Assembly: GCF_035222485.1 (NCBI RefSeq)
Contig: NW_026946672.1
Location: 62,001 to 126,000, forward strand
Source: Podospora pseudoanserina
Lineage: Eukaryota; Ascomycota; Sordariomycetes; Sordariales; Podosporaceae
DNA: 64,000 nt
Direction of reading: 5' to 3'
A program made the position numbers and the translations under genes. This document shows, piece by piece, positions 1 through 10,700 of this stretch. The notes under the pieces are model-generated. The model saw nothing but the letters and a program-made list of their open reading frames with translations. It was not told the DNA's origin and searched no databases. Numbering within the stretch: position 1 is the first letter of the stretch; every line of letters begins with the position of its first letter.

Positions 1-135
1 TAGGAACTAATCCTTTAGCGAGCTAATATAAAGGACGGCTATTATTTTAATAATATCTAAATTATTAATTATATTTATCCTATTCCGTTCCTCGTAAATA
101 GGCTTTTAAGGAAGTTAAGGTATATAATAATATAC
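1..135. other. AT-rich RIP-mutated DNA, no gene seen
   Basis: The stretch is AT-rich with few CA or TG dinucleotides. No coherent reading frame or repeat end is visible. The last five bases (TATAC) are the left target duplication of the family D solo LTR that follows. Confidence 0.6.
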
Positions 136-768
136 TGTTAAAATACAGCTTTTGTTTGTGGATTTTACAGTGTATCTGAGCCCTGTATATTACAGGGCCT
201 CAGAGGCAAAACGATGGCTTGAATTAGCAGTGTTTAGGAACTGCGGTTGCCGGAGCGGAGGCTCGGCCTCCGGAAGCAATCCGAGGTCCCGGGAAGCCGA
301 ACGCTAAGGCCGGTGCCCTACAGTAGTCAAACGGTAGCGGCAACGTGGATTGCAGTGGCCAAACGGTAGCGGCAACGTGGCCTGTAACCTTATATTTGGA
401 TAGCGCACTTAGCAGGCGTTCGGGCCCGGGAAACGCGCGTTTAGGCCCGGGAACGGAATCACCCTCGGGGAGCAAGTAAAAGGCCGATGGCCTATAAGAC
501 CTCTGCCTTACACCCTATCCACTGTGGTATTTTTTAGTCTATAAGGTTCAATTAATATACTAGTTCACCACACTCATTAGTGCCTCATAAGCCTATGTTA
601 CAGTGATTTTCTTCTATATATTATAGGGCGCCGCTCCTATAATCCTCCTTCCTTCAGTGCCACGGCAACTGTCGAATGCTGCAGTTAAAGTCCCCTTCGC
701 TCTTAGTGTACTGCGCCGATAGCTATTTAAGCCTATATTTACAGGCCCTAATAGCACCTATTTCAATA
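136..768 (-). repeat. Solo LTR, family D (copy 1)
   Basis: This 633-bp block starts TGTTAAAATACAGC and ends near TTTCAATA. It is the reverse complement of the block at 43889-44533 over its whole length, with C/T and G/A differences from RIP. The flanks TATAC and TATAT look like a 5-bp target duplication with one C-to-T change. TG...CA-type ends plus a 5-bp duplication and no internal domain fit a solo LTR. The middle (about 225-480) is GC-rich and little mutated, and holds two copies of a roughly 32-bp tandem repeat near 320-385. Confidence 0.8.
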
Positions 769-1522
769 TATATTTATAGGGACCAGTCTGTTAGTTAGAG
801 GGCATATTTATAAACGTACTATTTAACTAATCCGAAAATACGGAAAATACGGAGAATACGGAAGGATACTAGGGTAGCTAAAATAGAGGTTTTTATTAAA
901 GATAATAAGTCGAGACAGCGCTTAGCTCTACGCTTTATCCTAAATTAATATCGTTAAGTTTATTAACCTCGATTCGGTAATCTAGTAAATACTTATCCTA
1001 TATTTCATTTAAGTACTTGCGTAACGGTATTAGCTGCTAATAGGTGCGATGCTAAGCTAAAATCGTCGGTTAGCTTTATCCAAACGCATTACTTCTCGGA
1101 ACCTCCGCTTTATTCTATAAAAAAACTATTAGCAAACCGTAGCTCGAGGTTATCGATCTCAAAGAAACAGATTATATACCTAGCTTATTTATAGGCGAAG
1201 TATATAATAGGGAAATACGTTAATTAGTAGATAATAACATTTATAGTTTTATTTAAGATAGATAATAGTGCCTAAAGGTAGCCGTTACACAGTAGACCGG
1301 TATCCAGTTAGAAGACTAAAGATATATATTTCACTATAAAATAAAGTGAAACTAGATTCTAGTATAGAGGAGAGATAACTTTATTATAATAATAATATAA
1401 ATATCGCCCTATACACAAAATATTGATGTTAGTAATAATAAAAATAGAGCTTCCTGCTTAAGTATTATAATAATAATAATAAAAATAGTATCTATGTCTA
1501 AAATAATAATAATAAGAATAGT
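769..1522. other. Degraded AT-rich stretch, no gene recognised
   Basis: No element end, RNA gene or coherent frame is visible. Around 1375-1520 there are short runs rich in ATA and AAT trinucleotides, and around 835-865 three near-copies of a CGGAAAATA motif. Confidence 0.5.
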
Positions 1523-1745
1523 CTTGCCGCAGCGTTGCACTCGCAAAGTAAGTTAGCCGAGGCTAAGAGGATTTATCGACAGGATTTAATGGAAATAAGT
1601 AGGGTCTTTAGCGGTAATTATCACGATACTCTGGTAAAACTACTGCTAATTTTATGTCGGTACTAATGTCCCTAGGAAAGTATAAAGAAGTAGCGGAAAT
1701 GCGGCGACAGGCATTAAACACTGCTAAAGAGGTACTCGGATAGGG
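1523..1745 (+). pseudogene. Relic of a TPR-repeat protein (NLR/kinesin-light-chain type)
   Basis: On the plus strand the frame from 1523 reads LAAALHSQSKLAEAKRIYRQ. After a one-base shift near 1655 it reads MSVLMSLGKYKEVAEMRRQA and continues to a KEVLG motif. Both fit the tetratricopeptide pattern L-x3-GKY-x-EAE-x-x-RQAL-x5-VLG seen in fungal NB-ARC/NACHT-TPR proteins. About two and a half repeats are left. The end is a stop (TAG) where TPR proteins usually have a codon before H. No start, partner domain or intact frame remains, so this is a fragment of a host gene caught in the RIP zone. Confidence 0.6.
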
Positions 1746-1962
1746 GCATTCGATAACAAAAGCTCTTAAAGGGAAATAAGGGCTTCTAAATCTAATTATA
1801 CTATAGGTAAACGCTGTCTGTAGACTTCTTTTAGCACTAAGCATATTCTGGAAATTCCTCGGGTAACGTCGGCCATTTCCTTTTACTACCTATACACTTA
1901 GCCTATAGGTTAGCTTATTTATTTTACTACTTTTCTAATTACCCTTACTTTTAGTAGCTTAT
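1746..1962. other. Degraded flank left of element A1
   Basis: No gene was recognised. Its last five bases, CTTAT (1958-1962), are the left target-site flank of A1 and recur in inverted form (ATAAG) next to A2, not at the right end of A1. Confidence 0.5.
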
Positions 1963-2413
1963 TGTGACGAACCTCTATCCAGAACCTCTGAAAGGGACAC
2001 TGGTTAAAGGCACTTCTAAATAATCCTGGTTCGGTATAGCTAAATAATATATAATAATAGTTTATCTCTTATTATAATAATCTAAATACTAACGATTGTG
2101 ACTTATATTATATATTACGGAACTGTTTATTTATACTAGCTAGTTCCTCCGTATATATAGACCTTAAAACTCTAAAGTGCTTACCGTGCTATGCGCTCGA
2201 TTACTCTTAGCATATTATATCCTGCAGAGTACTCGTCGTACTATACCTTTAATTATCCCGAATATCTTGCGTCCTATAGACTGCTTGTGGGTCTTAGCGC
2301 TATAGTACTCTTTAGCCGGCCCTAATTAACTATCTCCTAACTTCCTTAATAATTAGTTAGGGACGTCTTACGCTTTATATATTACGCGGCTTACCGTTAG
2401 GTTAACTATAATA
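1963..2413 (-). repeat. A1 3' LTR
   Basis: This is a 451-bp family A LTR running from TGTGACGAACC to GGTTAACTATAATA on the plus strand. It is heavily RIP-mutated compared with its partner at 31367-31817. Confidence 0.85.
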
Positions 2414-2689
2414 TAATATCCTTTCTCCTAGGTTAACGCCCCGGCAATTTTATTCCTAAAATAGTTTCCGTTTTTTATTTTCTTTTCCGTATTTTCCTAA
2501 TAAGCTTCTCCCTTTTACTATCGCCGTTATATTTAACCGTATAAGAAAACCGATCCGTATAAATATTAACTATTACCGCAATTAAATACTTTTTCTTAAA
2601 AAGTTTAGCTTTATTATACTTAAATATATTTATTATAAAAAAAATAGCCTTTAATATATAACTTTCTTTTAATACGACCGGTACCTTCT

Positions 2690-3154
2690 ATATATTAAGT
2701 CGAGTCGCTCTTACTATAATATCTATAGTATAAATCGTAAATCTTTATTTAAATTATTTTATTCCCTCTTATTAATCCTATAGTCTATCCTTTTATTAAA
2801 GAGAAAAAGCGTTTAGATACCGAGAAGTAGGCTATTTTAAATAAGTTTTTTCGCTTCGAGGTACAATTATACGCTTTTAAAGTTCGAGCCTTCGCTACCT
2901 TTCGCTATAAATCTCGACTCCTCGAGGAGGAAAAAAGGAAGTCTTCCGCGCGGTTTATTATTCCGTATAGCCTACCGGTAGCGAATACCTCCGCTATCCT
3001 TTTTTTTATTATTACTTTTCTTTTTAACTTTTCTTTTTTAGATCTCTCCCTAAGCCTTAATTAGCCTCCGGACCTTCCTTTAGACCTTAATACTACCGGT
3101 CCTTCCTTCTTAACCGCGCTAAATACCGTTAATAATATATTTTTTACTTTCTAA
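2690..3154 (+). pseudogene. Antisense frame of A1 (relic)
   Basis: This frame runs opposite to A1 gag-pol. It keeps a charged, probably coiled-coil stretch with IKEKKRLDTEK and LLEEEKRKSS, then a proline/serine-rich segment, then a C-terminal motif GPSFLTAL, and stops at 3152-3154. The same C-terminal motif ends the equivalent frame of the family B elements. The 5' limit is unclear because of RIP stops. Function is unknown. The 70-bp tRNA-like block starts 51 bp after the stop. Confidence 0.5.
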
Positions 3155-3205
3155 AGTAATTAAAATATATAGTATTATTTATATTTCGCTTTCCTTATAC
3201 TTTTT

Positions 3206-3275
3206 AACTTTATAATATAATATATAGTATATCGGTTATTACGTTAAAGGTATAAGTTCGATTTCTATTAAGGTT
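3206..3275 (+). ncRNA. tRNA-like cloverleaf of A1 (strongly mutated)
   Basis: Seventy bases align end to end with the better-kept copies at 7631, 19021, 20363 and 47042. They begin AACTTTA and end AAGGTT, with the T-loop-like core GTTCGAT. RIP has broken most stem pairs. It lies 51 bp after the antisense stop at 3154, as in the other elements. Confidence 0.45.
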
Positions 3276-4240
3276 TTAAATTTAGAAAAACCTAATAAAA
3301 CTTTTTTAAATTTATTTTAGGTTTTAGCCGGTTTAAATATTATTAATAAAATTCTTTTTACTTATTTAAGTAATTAAAGTATACCTATAGCTTTTACGAA
3401 TTATTTATAGCCAAATATTTTAATTAATTAATTAAATACTTTAATTAGCCTTTATTAAACCGTAAATCTAATATCTCTTCTATATTATACTTTTTTTTTT
3501 CGTCCTCCGTTATTACTTATATATTAGCTTTACTTATATATAATACGGGTTCTAAAAGTAAAATATAAAAAGTATATAATCGTAAACGTATTATATTAAA
3601 TAGCTTTAATTCGAATACCGTTTCCGATATTTTTCTTTTAACTTTAAATAATTTTATTTTCTTATAATTTAGTTTTTTATTAAATCTTTTAATATATAAA
3701 TTATATATAAAAAGGAATATTATATTTTTTTTTTAAAGTAAAATCCTTCGAGCCTTTTAATATTATAGTATTTCTATATTCTTTCCTTTATAAACTTTAG
3801 TTTTTACTTAAACTTATTATAAAATATATATATTTTATTTACCTTAACTCTAACCCTAAATGCCTTAACCGTAGGTCTTTACTATAGGTTTACTTTATAG
3901 CCGAAATTCGTAAAAAATAATATAACTTTACTTATTTTAATTAATAATATATTTTATATTGATTATACTATAAATAATAGTTTAATTTAATTATTTTACT
4001 CGAAATTAATATAATTCCGTAAATATTATTTTATAATTTAATTAAGTTATTCCGTTTAACCGTTTATCTAAAGGTAATAGGCCGAAAATACTTTATTTAT
4101 TACCCCTAGCCTTATTATTAACGCTCTTTAAAATTTCGATATAAATTTAATATCGCGGTTTATAATAAACTTTTTTAATTATATATATATTAATATAATA
4201 TATCGTAATATTATATTTATTAATTATTTTGCCGATTAAA
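3276..4240 (-). pseudogene. A1 pol, C-terminal part (relic)
   Basis: This minus-strand region matches the end of pol in the other elements (integrase C-terminal part and chromodomain). B1 splits it from the rest at 26563-31366. The bases TTAAA at 4236-4240 are the B1 target site. Stops are dense and nothing can be translated intact. Confidence 0.65.
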
Positions 4241-4644
4241 TATAACGAACCCCTATCCAGAACCTCTGAAAGGGACACTGGTTAAAGGCACTTCTGAATA
4301 ATCCTGGTCCGGTATAGTTAAATAGTATATAATAACGGCTTATCTCTATTATAATAGTTTAAATATTAACGATTATAACTTATATTATATACTACGGAAC
4401 TATTTATTTACGCCGGCTAGTTCCTCCATATATATAGATCCGTAGACCGTAGACCGTTAACTTATAAACGGTCCTCGGTCCGCTCTTAATTAGCCGATAC
4501 TAGACTATAGACCGTAAGCCTTACCGCGGTCTCCGATCCCTATTTTATTAATCCGTTGCCTTTTTGGACCGTAAGCCCCGCTCGACGGTGCGGTCCAGTC
4601 TTAATTAGTCCCTCGTGGCCCCACTGTTTTCCAGAACCGTAATA
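4241..4644 (-). repeat. B1 3' LTR
   Basis: A 404-bp family B LTR, from TATAACGAACCCC (a mutated TGTGACGAACCCC) to CCAGAACCGTAATA, moderately RIP-mutated throughout. Confidence 0.85.
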
Positions 4645-4889
4645 TAATACTTCCTTTCTAAGCCGAAGCCCCTACGGCCTAATCTTCTTTTACTATTAAC
4701 TATATTATAGGTTTTTCCTCCCCTTTTCTCTTTACTTTTATTATATTTAACCGTATATAGAAACGTTATTTTAAAACTAAATAGGCCTCTACCCTTTCCT
4801 CCCGAATTTACTACCGTAGTTCTACTATAATACCGTATTCTACCTATTTTACCGCCGAATCCCTTTATATTATAGCCCCTAGGTCCTTA

Positions 4890-5365
4890 CGGTACGCTAA
4901 ATACGTATACTGTAAAATCCTATATAATAAATCTAATATTAGCTCTACCCGTAAATAAATCTTCCTTTTCTTCCTATACCGTAATTAACCGTTCTATAGT
5001 AACCCGAACGATAAAAGAGTAGGATAAACTCGAGCGTAAGGAACAAAAGCTTAAAGACTAACTTTCGTAATTAACTACTAAGCTTATCCGGGTAAAACAA
5101 ATACGTCGCTCTCTTCGCGTACGTAAAGAGCGCCTCTTCGCGCGGGGTATCCAGGAGGAGGATGCCCAGGTGGCGCAGTCTGCCGCTACGGCGCCTCCTA
5201 CTTCTTCGCCGGGTGCTCCTACGCGGCCGGACGCCGCCCAGAATACCGTTCCGTAGTCTCCTCACGCCTTAGATCCTTCTTTAGGCCTGGACTAGCCCTC
5301 CGACCTTTCCTTCGATCTTAGCGTGGCCGGTCTTTCCTTCCTGACCGCGCTAGATACCGCTAGTG
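4890..5365 (+). pseudogene. Antisense frame of B1, best-preserved copy (5' part)
   Basis: This is the clearest copy of the antisense frame. Reading the plus strand it keeps a lysine- and arginine-rich helical region (TIKE, DKLERKEQKLKD, TTKLIRVKQIRRSLRVRKER), then EEDAQVAQSAATAPPTSSPG, a proline/alanine-rich stretch, and the C-terminal motif SFLTALDTAS. Nearly all stops are TAG/TAA at likely former CAG, CAA or TGG codons. B2 inserted at 5366; the last codons and the stop follow at 20287-20311. The ending matches the antisense frames of A1 and A2, so it predates the split of the two families. Function is unknown; it could be a DNA- or RNA-binding coiled-coil protein. Confidence 0.6.
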
Positions 5366-5769
5366 TATTACGGTTCTGGAAGACAGTGGGGCCACGAGGG
5401 ACCAATCAAGACTGGACCGCGCCGTCGAGCGGGGCTTACGGTCCAGAAGGGCAACGGACCAATAAGATGGGGACCGGGGACCGCGGTGGGGCTCACGGTC
5501 CACGGTCCGGTATCGGCTAATCAGGAGCGGACCGAGGACCGTCTATAAGTCAACGGTCTACGGTCCACGGGTCTATATATACGGAGGAACTAGCCGGCGT
5601 AGATAGACAGTTCCGTAATATATAATATAAGTTATAAGTATTAGTATTTAAACTATTATAATAAAGATAAGCTATTATTATATACTATTTAGTTATACCG
5701 GATTAAGATTATTTAGAAGTGCCTTTAACTAATATCCCTTTTAAAGGTTTTAGATAAGGGTTCGTTACA
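5366..5769 (+). repeat. B2 5' LTR
   Basis: A 404-bp LTR from TATTACGGTTCTGG to GGTTCGTTACA. The outer half (about 5372-5560) still has many CA and TG dinucleotides, while the inner half (about 5590-5750) is fully RIP-mutated. Confidence 0.88.
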
Positions 5770-6434
5770 CGTTATATACTTACTTTAACTCTATTACGGA
5801 TAAGTTAAAGGCATCTTTTTACTATTATAGCCGGACCTAAAAATATTTAGATGGGAGGCGTCCCGCCTAGCTTAGGCACCGAGGGACCTTCTAGATATAT
5901 ACCCTCTACCGTAAAGTAAGTTATTAAGCGCTTTAAAGAACTTAAAGACGAGGCTTAGTAAACCCGGAAATAGATTTTCGCTATCTCGACTACGTTTAAG
6001 TCGACTATTAAGTTCCTAGTGCTAAAGCGCTATAGAAGAGAAAAGGCCGAGCTTAAAGGGTTTTTAATTTAGCTTAAAACCTATTTTCGTTAATACCTAG
6101 ACTAGTTTATTAACGAAAAGTTAAAAGTAATTTTCGCGGCTACTAGGCTTAAGGATAGGGCTCTCGTATAGTTCGAGCCTATCCTCGATAACTATTATAA
6201 ATAAAAGCAGGAATATTAAAAGAAGATTACCGTAAAATATTTCGAAAGTTACCGTACCTTTAAGGCTAAGCTTAAGGAGGTATTTAGGAAGTACGATAAA
6301 GTAAAGCGCGTATAGGGAAGGCTCTTAAGCCTACGCTAAATACGTTTAACGGCTAACTACGTAGCTTAATTCAAAATCGATAGCCTACGTAGTACTATTA
6401 ACGATAAGGGATTAATATAGCTCTTTTACTATAG
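5770..6434 (+). pseudogene. B2 gag, first part (relic)
   Basis: This starts directly after the 5' LTR with an untranslated leader, then a lysine/glutamate-rich frame typical of Ty3/gypsy gag. It is cut at 6434 by B3 (target TATAG at 6430-6434) and resumes at 13897. No primer binding site complementary to a known tRNA 3' end is evident at 5770-5790, possibly because of RIP. Confidence 0.7.
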
Positions 6435-6838
6435 TGTGACGAACCCCTATCCAGAACCTCTAAAAGGGACACTGGTTAAAGGCACTTCTAAATAATCCTA
6501 GTCCGGTACAGTTAAATAATATATAATAACGGCTTATTTTTATTATAATAGTTTAAATACTAACGATTATAACTTATATTATATATTATAGAACTGTTTA
6601 TCTACGCCGGCCAGTTCCTCTATATATATAGACCCGTAGACCGTGGACCGTTAACTTATAAACGGTCCTCGGTCCGCTCTTAATTAGCCGATACTAGACC
6701 GTAGACCGTAAGCCTTACCGCGGTCCCCGGTCCTTATTTTATTAGTCTGTTGCCCTTCTGGACCGTAAGCCCCGCTCGACGGCGCGGTTTAGTTTTAATT
6801 AGTCCCTCGTGGCCTTACTATTTTCTAGAACCGTAATA
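6435..6838 (-). repeat. B3 3' LTR
   Basis: A 404-bp LTR, TGTGACGAACCCC to CTAGAACCGTAATA. The first 50 bp or so at the outer edge are little mutated and the rest is RIP-mutated. Confidence 0.88.
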
Positions 6839-7079
6839 TAATACTCCCTTTTTAAGCCGAAGCCCTTACGGCTTAATCTTCTTTTACTATTAACTATATT
6901 ATAGGTTTTTCCTCCCCTTTTCTCCTTATCTTTATTATATTTAACCGTATATAAAAATATTATTATAAAATTAAATAGGCCTCTACCCTTTCTTCCTAAA
7001 TCTACCGCTATAGTTTTACCGTAATACCGTATTTTACTTATTTTACTGCCGAATCCCTTTACATTATAGTTCCTAAGTC

Positions 7080-7579
7080 CTTATAGTACGCCGAATACGT
7101 ACGCTGTAAGATCCTATATAATAGATTTAATATTAGCTCTGCCCGTAAATAGATCTTCCTTTTCTTTTTATACCGTAATTAACCGTTCTATAATAACCCG
7201 AACGATAAAAAAGTAAAATAGATTCGAGCGTAAGGAATAAAAGTTTAAAGACTAATTCTCGTAACTAATTACCTAGCTTATCCGGATAAAATAAATACGT
7301 TACTCTCTTCGCGTACGTAAAGAGCGCCTCTTTACGCGGGGTATTTAGAAGAAGGATACTTAAGTAGCGTAGTTTGCCGCTACGGCGCCTCCTACTTCTT
7401 CGCCGGGTATTCTTGCGTAGCCGGACGCCGCCTAGGATATCGTTCCGTAGTTTCTTTATACCCTAGATCTTTCTTTAAGCTTAAGCTAGCCCTCCGACCT
7501 TTCTTTCGATCCTAGCGTGGCCGGTCCTTCCTTCCTAACCGCGCTAAGTACCGCTAATAGCGCGCCTTCCACTTCCTAA
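7080..7579 (+). pseudogene. Antisense frame of B3 (relic)
   Basis: Opposite to gag-pol, this frame keeps LALPVNRSSF, FYTVINRSIITRTIK, a basic YSLRVRKERL segment, and ends SAPSTS with the stop at 7577-7579. It matches the B1 copy at 4890-5365. RIP stops interrupt it. The tRNA-like block begins 51 bp after the stop. Confidence 0.55.
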
Positions 7580-7630
7580 AGTATTTAAGGTACGTAATAC
7601 TATTTATATTTAATCTCTTTTATACCTTCT

Positions 7631-7700
7631 AACTTTATAATATAGTATATAGTACGTTAATTATTATATTAAAGGCGCGGGTTCGACTCCCGTCGAGGTT
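7631..7700 (+). ncRNA. tRNA-like cloverleaf of B3
   Basis: This 70-nt block ends with GCGGGTTCGACTCCCGT and CGAGGTT. The T arm (GCGGG/CCCGT with loop TTCGACT) is intact and contains a perfect RNA polymerase III B-box-like GGTTCGACTCC. The 5' strand of the acceptor (AACTTTA) has decayed from the AACCTCG seen in other copies. Spacing to the antisense stop is 51 bp. Confidence 0.6.
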
Positions 7701-10700
7701 CTTTTAGTTCCGTCTTATAGTTATTTAGCTATAAGCCGGGGCTAAGTCTTTTTACTTATTTAGGTTTTAGTCGGTCCGGATATCGTTAGTGGAATTCTTT
7801 TTATTTATTTAAGTAGTTAAAGTATATTTATAGTTTTTACGAATTATTTATAGCCGGATATTTTAACTAATTAACTAAATACTCTAATTAGCCTTTATTA
7901 AACCGTAAATTTAATATTTCTTTTATATCGTACTTTTTTTTTTCGTTCTTCGTTACTATTTATATATTAGCCTTATTTATATATAGTACGGGTTCTAAAA
8001 GTAAGATATAAAAGGTATATAATTATAGATATATTATATTAAGTAGCTTTAATTTAAATATCGTTTCCGATAATTTCTTTTTAACCTTAAATAGTTTTAC
8101 TTTCCTATAGTCTAGCTTTTTATTAAGTCTTTTAATACGTAAATTATATATAGAAAGGAATACTATATTCTTCCCCTTAAAGCGAGGTCCTTCGAGCCTT
8201 TTAGTATTATAGTATTTCCGTATTCTTTCCTTTATAAACTTTAGCTTTTACTTAAGTTTACTATAAAATATATATATTTTATTTACTTTAACCCTAGCCT
8301 TAGGTACCTTAACTATAGGTCCTTACCGTAAATTTACCTCGTAACCGAAGTTCGCGAAAAACGATATAGTTTTAATTATCTTAATTAGCGATATATTATA
8401 TACTAACTATATTATAGGTAATAATTTAATTTAATTATCTTACTCGAAATTAATATAATTCTATAAATATTATTTTATAATTTAATTAAGCCGTTCCGTT
8501 TAACTATCCGTTTAAAGGTAATAAACCGAAAACGCTTTACTTACTACCTTTAGCTTTGTTATTAACGCTCTTTAGAACTTCGATATAAATTTAATATCGT
8601 AATCTATAATAAACTCTTTTAACTATATATATATTAATATAATATATCGTAATACTATATCCGCTAATTATTTTACCGACTAGGTTTCTTTATAAAGCAG
8701 GAAGTATACTTACTTAATAAACTTATCGACTACCGTTAATATATTATTATATTTAACGCCGGTTACCGTATCCTTAAACTTTAGTAATTTAGTAATAAAG
8801 TTTATTATAACTAAACTCTATAGCCGTTCTACTACCGGTAATAGCTCTAGAAATCTATAGGGCTTATACCTCGTAACCCTTATTCTTTCGTATATATAAT
8901 ATAATTAAATAACTTTTTTAACGTTATCTTTAATCCTTAATTAGTCGAAATATTATTTAATTTTTCTATAGTTTTAATAATACCTATATATCCTCCGAGC
9001 TTCGATATATAGATCTTTATTACTAGTACCGTCCTATTACTTAATATTATATACGCTCGATTCTTATATTATAGTTTTCTTTAATTATTTTTCCAAATAC
9101 CCTATAGCTTTAGCTTTTCCTATTAATATTATTTTATAATATCGCTACCTAATTTCCTTTAGTACTTACTAAAAGTAGTCCTTTCGTAATATACTATATA
9201 ATACTCTATTTACGGTTATAGTAAATACTTAAGAATACTATTTAGCGCCTCTTTAAGTAGTAATAGTAACTCCTTAAATATATCTTTATAATAATCGATA
9301 CGCCGGTTAAATACGTTTACTTTAACGTTTTCTAAACCTTTTTTATAGTTAATCTAAAAATTAAATTCTAAAAGAAACTTTAATTATTATATTTATTACG
9401 CGTTAAGGACCTTCGTAGTAGTAAAGTACCGTAAATTCTTATAGTCCGTATAGACCTATATTTTATACTTAGTACCGCTAAAGTATAGCTTCTATTCCTC
9501 GAACGCTTCGATAATAGCGAGTAGCTTTTTATTATAGATTAAATAGTTCTAACGTACCTCCTCGAACTTCTTCGAAAAAAAGGCTACCGGGTATAGCTTA
9601 CTATTATCGTCTTACTATCCTAGCTATCTACCGATTATATAGTTTAATACGTTTATTTCGACCTTAAATAATCGACTAGGGTTTAGTAATTTAAATACCG
9701 GGTCTTTTAAAATAGCCTCTTTTAGCTCCTAGAAGGCCTACTCTTCTTCTTACTCCTACCGGAACTCCACGTTTTTCTTAATTAAATAGTTAAATAACCG
9801 CGTGATACTTATATACCTACGGATAAATATCCGATAGAAGTTCGTAAACCTTAAGAATTCTCTAATATATATTTATAATTACGGCGTAAGCTAGTCCTTA
9901 ATTATCGTAATTTTCCTAGGTTCTATACAAACCTTACTTAACGATATTAAATATCCTAAATATACTATCTTCTATATATAGAATTTACTCTTTTCTTTAT
10001 TAACGAAAAGTCTAGCTTTATATAGCGCGTCGAATATCTTTTATATATATTACTTATATTCCTTTAAAGTACGTAAGTAAATAAAAATGTTATTAAGATA
10101 ATATATTATTATTTTATCGAGGTACTTCCGTATAGTATAGTTAACGAAAGATTAAAACGTTATAAGCGTATTAGTTAACCCGAATAGTATTATAAGATAT
10201 TCGAAATAATTATAGGGTATACGAAATGCTATTTTCTATTTATTTCTTTCTTTAATTTATATATAAACGTATTTAATAGGTATATTTAAGTATATAAAGT
10301 ATTACGCCCTTATTAATTAACTCTGTAATTTAAATATTAACGGTAGCGGGTAACTATTTTTTACCGTCTCGTTATTTAATTACCAGTAATTTATATATAA
10401 TCGTAAATTACTATTTTTTTTCGGTACGAAGAATATAAGGTATTTTACTAGTAATATAGATTCCTTAATATATTTTCTCTTTAAGTTTTCGTTTAAGTAT
10501 TTCCGTAGCTCTTTACTTTACTTATCGTTAGTATAGTAGACTTTAAATAGCCGTAACTTAGTTTTTTCTTTTAACTTAATCTCGTAGTCCTACGGTCCTT
10601 ACTTTAGAAGCCTTTCTAAATACTTAGCCGTAAAGGCTAAATATCCTTAATATTCTACCGGTACCGCCTTTTTCTTACCTTTCTTTACGTTATTATAGTA

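Noticed and set aside
1608-1844. 78-codon minus-strand frame
   Set aside because: The plus strand here carries a TPR-like reading; the minus frame resembles no family.
5071-5265. 64-codon arginine-rich minus-strand frame
   Set aside because: It is the shadow of the antisense frame of B1, which is read on the plus strand here and has homologues in all other elements.
5770-5800. tRNA primer binding site after the 5' LTR
   Set aside because: No stretch complementary to a usual tRNA 3' end (starting TGG) is visible; RIP may have erased it or priming may be of another kind, so I report none.
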